From positions 1 through 64,000 of the forward strand of contig NZ_QFFY01000002.1 in NCBI RefSeq assembly GCF_003131205.1: 64,000 bases of DNA. Reading direction: 5' to 3'. The stretch comes from Occallatibacter savannae. Its GTDB lineage: Bacteria; Acidobacteriota; Terriglobia; Terriglobales; Acidobacteriaceae. The position numbers were made by a program, and so were the translations under genes. The notes beneath the pieces are model-generated. The model had not been told where the DNA came from. It searched no databases and saw only the letters and a program-made list of their open reading frames with translations. This document shows, one piece after another, positions 63,141 to 64,000 of the stretch. Within the stretch, counting starts at the first letter, position 1. Every line of letters starts with the position of its first letter.

Positions 63141-64000
63141 ATGGCTGGTATCAGCCTCGAGAAGATTGAAGCGCTAGCACCGGACCAGGCCTCTTTGGTC
63201 GCGGCGCGGAAACTCGTGAAGCCCTCGGGTTGGTCAGGGCTGTCGTCGGACAACGCTGGGCTCATCTGGGGCGAATGTCAGGGTTCCGGCTCTTCACCTT
63301 ATCGAGTCATCGTTTCCGAATCCGACGCTGGCTACAAGTGCACCTGCCCGAGTCGGAAGTTCCCCTGCAAGCACAGCCTCGCACTAATGTGGATGCGGGC
63401 CGAAGGAAAGGTCCCATTCGAGGCGGCGACAACGCCGGAGTGGGTGCAGGACTGGCTGCGTCGGAGGCGAACAGGCGCCGGAGCAGCGGACAACGCGGAC
63501 AAGGAAGTTGCACCTCAGCCAAAGAACCTGGCGAAGGCGGTTGCGGAAAAACCTGAGGAGACAGATCCCAAAGCAGAGGAGCGTGCGGCAGCGGCGCGCG
63601 AGCGGTCCCGCCGCGAACGTGAGGACGCAATCGTTGCCGGACTCGATGATCTGGACACCTGGCTCCTCGATCAGGCCGACGCGGGACTGGCAGGTTTCGC
63701 GGGACATGCGGGGAAATCGTGCCGGTCAATCGCACAGAGACTTGTGGATGCAAAGGCACCGAGCTTAGCGTCTCGCGTTGACGCGCTGCCAGCTCGCCTC
63801 TTTGGGCTTCCCGACTCTTCAAGGCCCATGGCAGCAGTAGAGCAGCTTGGCCAACTTCACCTGATTGCCGAGGCCTATAGACGCCAGGAGAGTTTAGCCC
63901 CTGAACTATGCGCCGACGTGCGCCGCGAGGTGGGCTGGATGCAGACGCGCGAGGCATTGCTGAGCGAGGAAGGAGCGATCACCGCGACAGGGAGATGGCG
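63141..64000 (+). CDS. SWIM zinc-finger protein (3' end outside window)
   Basis: ATG 63141 opens MAGISLEKIEALAPDQASLV and the frame stays open to the window edge (286 codons). The SWIM finger C-x-C-xn-C-x-H is seen in 'GYKCTCPSRKFPCKHSLALM'. A basic linker with 'AAARERSRREREDAIVAGLD' and a helical domain ('DTWLLDQADAGLAGFAGHAG') follow. SWIM proteins bind nucleic acid or protein partners; in many genomes this type stands beside MoxR and VWA genes. It seems to be host chromosome, not island. Confidence 0.85.
   Translation, partial: MAGISLEKIEALAPDQASLVAARKLVKPSGWSGLSSDNAGLIWGECQGSGSSPYRVIVSESDAGYKCTCPSRKFPCKHSLALMWMRAEGKVPFEAATTPEWVQDWLRRRRTGAGAADNADKEVAPQPKNLAKAVAEKPEETDPKAEERAAAARERSRREREDAIVAGLDDLDTWLLDQADAGLAGFAGHAGKSCRSIAQRLVDAKAPSLASRVDALPARLFGLPDSSRPMAAVEQLGQLHLIAEAYRRQESLAPELCADVRREVGWMQTREALLSEEGAITATGRW

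Noticed and set aside
63307..63957. 216-codon frame opposite the SWIM gene
   Set aside because: Low-complexity Arg/Pro/Ser composition; the plus-strand SWIM frame with C-x-C...C-x-H explains the region.

Overview
The window looks like a stretch of chromosome from an Acidobacteriota (Terriglobia-type) bacterium. The signs are a VWFA-related protein of the kind abundant in that phylum, a secreted GH35 beta-galactosidase, a G-domain-less EF-G paralogue and dispersed intergenic repeats, some of which look like those of acidobacterial genomes. This assignment is inferred from gene content alone.

Layout. (1) 1-15312 is ordinary chromosome: small hypothetical genes, a membrane pseudokinase with a TonB-like tail, then a chromosome-segregation block (parB, parA, three parS palindromes, rsmG and a class I glutamine amidotransferase). 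Such blocks usually lie near the replication origin. A roughly 300-bp repeat sits in inverted orientation on both sides of the block. EF-G-like, VWFA, GH35 and tRNA-Val(GAC) genes follow. (2) From the tRNA-Val 3' end (15312) to about 63000 lies accessory DNA, bounded by one tyrosine integrase next to the tRNA (15445-16611) and a second, HTH-fused tyrosine integrase at the far end (61491-62966). I read it as one composite or two stacked genomic islands. (3) At 63141 a SWIM zinc-finger gene runs off the window.

The accessory region has four modules. (a) Replication/excision: integrase, excisionase, and a primase-polymerase/DUF3987 helicase-like protein closed by a strong hairpin. (b) A 7-deazaguanine DNA-modification module (22706-33632). 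FolE2, QueD, QueE and QueC make preQ0 from GTP. A DpdA-type DNA guanine transglycosylase would put it into DNA. Two paralogous DGQQR (DpdB/DndB-like) proteins flank dpdA, and a YaaA-like protein sits between queD and the first of them. Directly downstream is a second operon of a larger DGQHR protein, an HNH nuclease and an unknown protein; I recognise none of the usual helicase or phospholipase-D-like dpd restriction genes. (c) Defence-like genes: a possible AbiJ-like gene with a small partner behind an iteron-like promoter, a MarR remnant, and a DPPY-type methyltransferase. (d) An enigmatic 14-kb operon of three large proteins (about 2384, 517 and 1793 aa), the first with a twin-arginine signal. 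It is accompanied by a DUF362 protein, a heme-binding-like protein, a tiny TatA-like gene, a degenerate second copy of the tail of the 1793-aa protein, and a Tat-exported CHAP/NlpC-like protein.

Module (b), with its unusual triple set of DGQxR proteins and its HNH partner, and module (d), a Tat-linked giant-protein locus with no function I can name, are the best candidates for undescribed biology.
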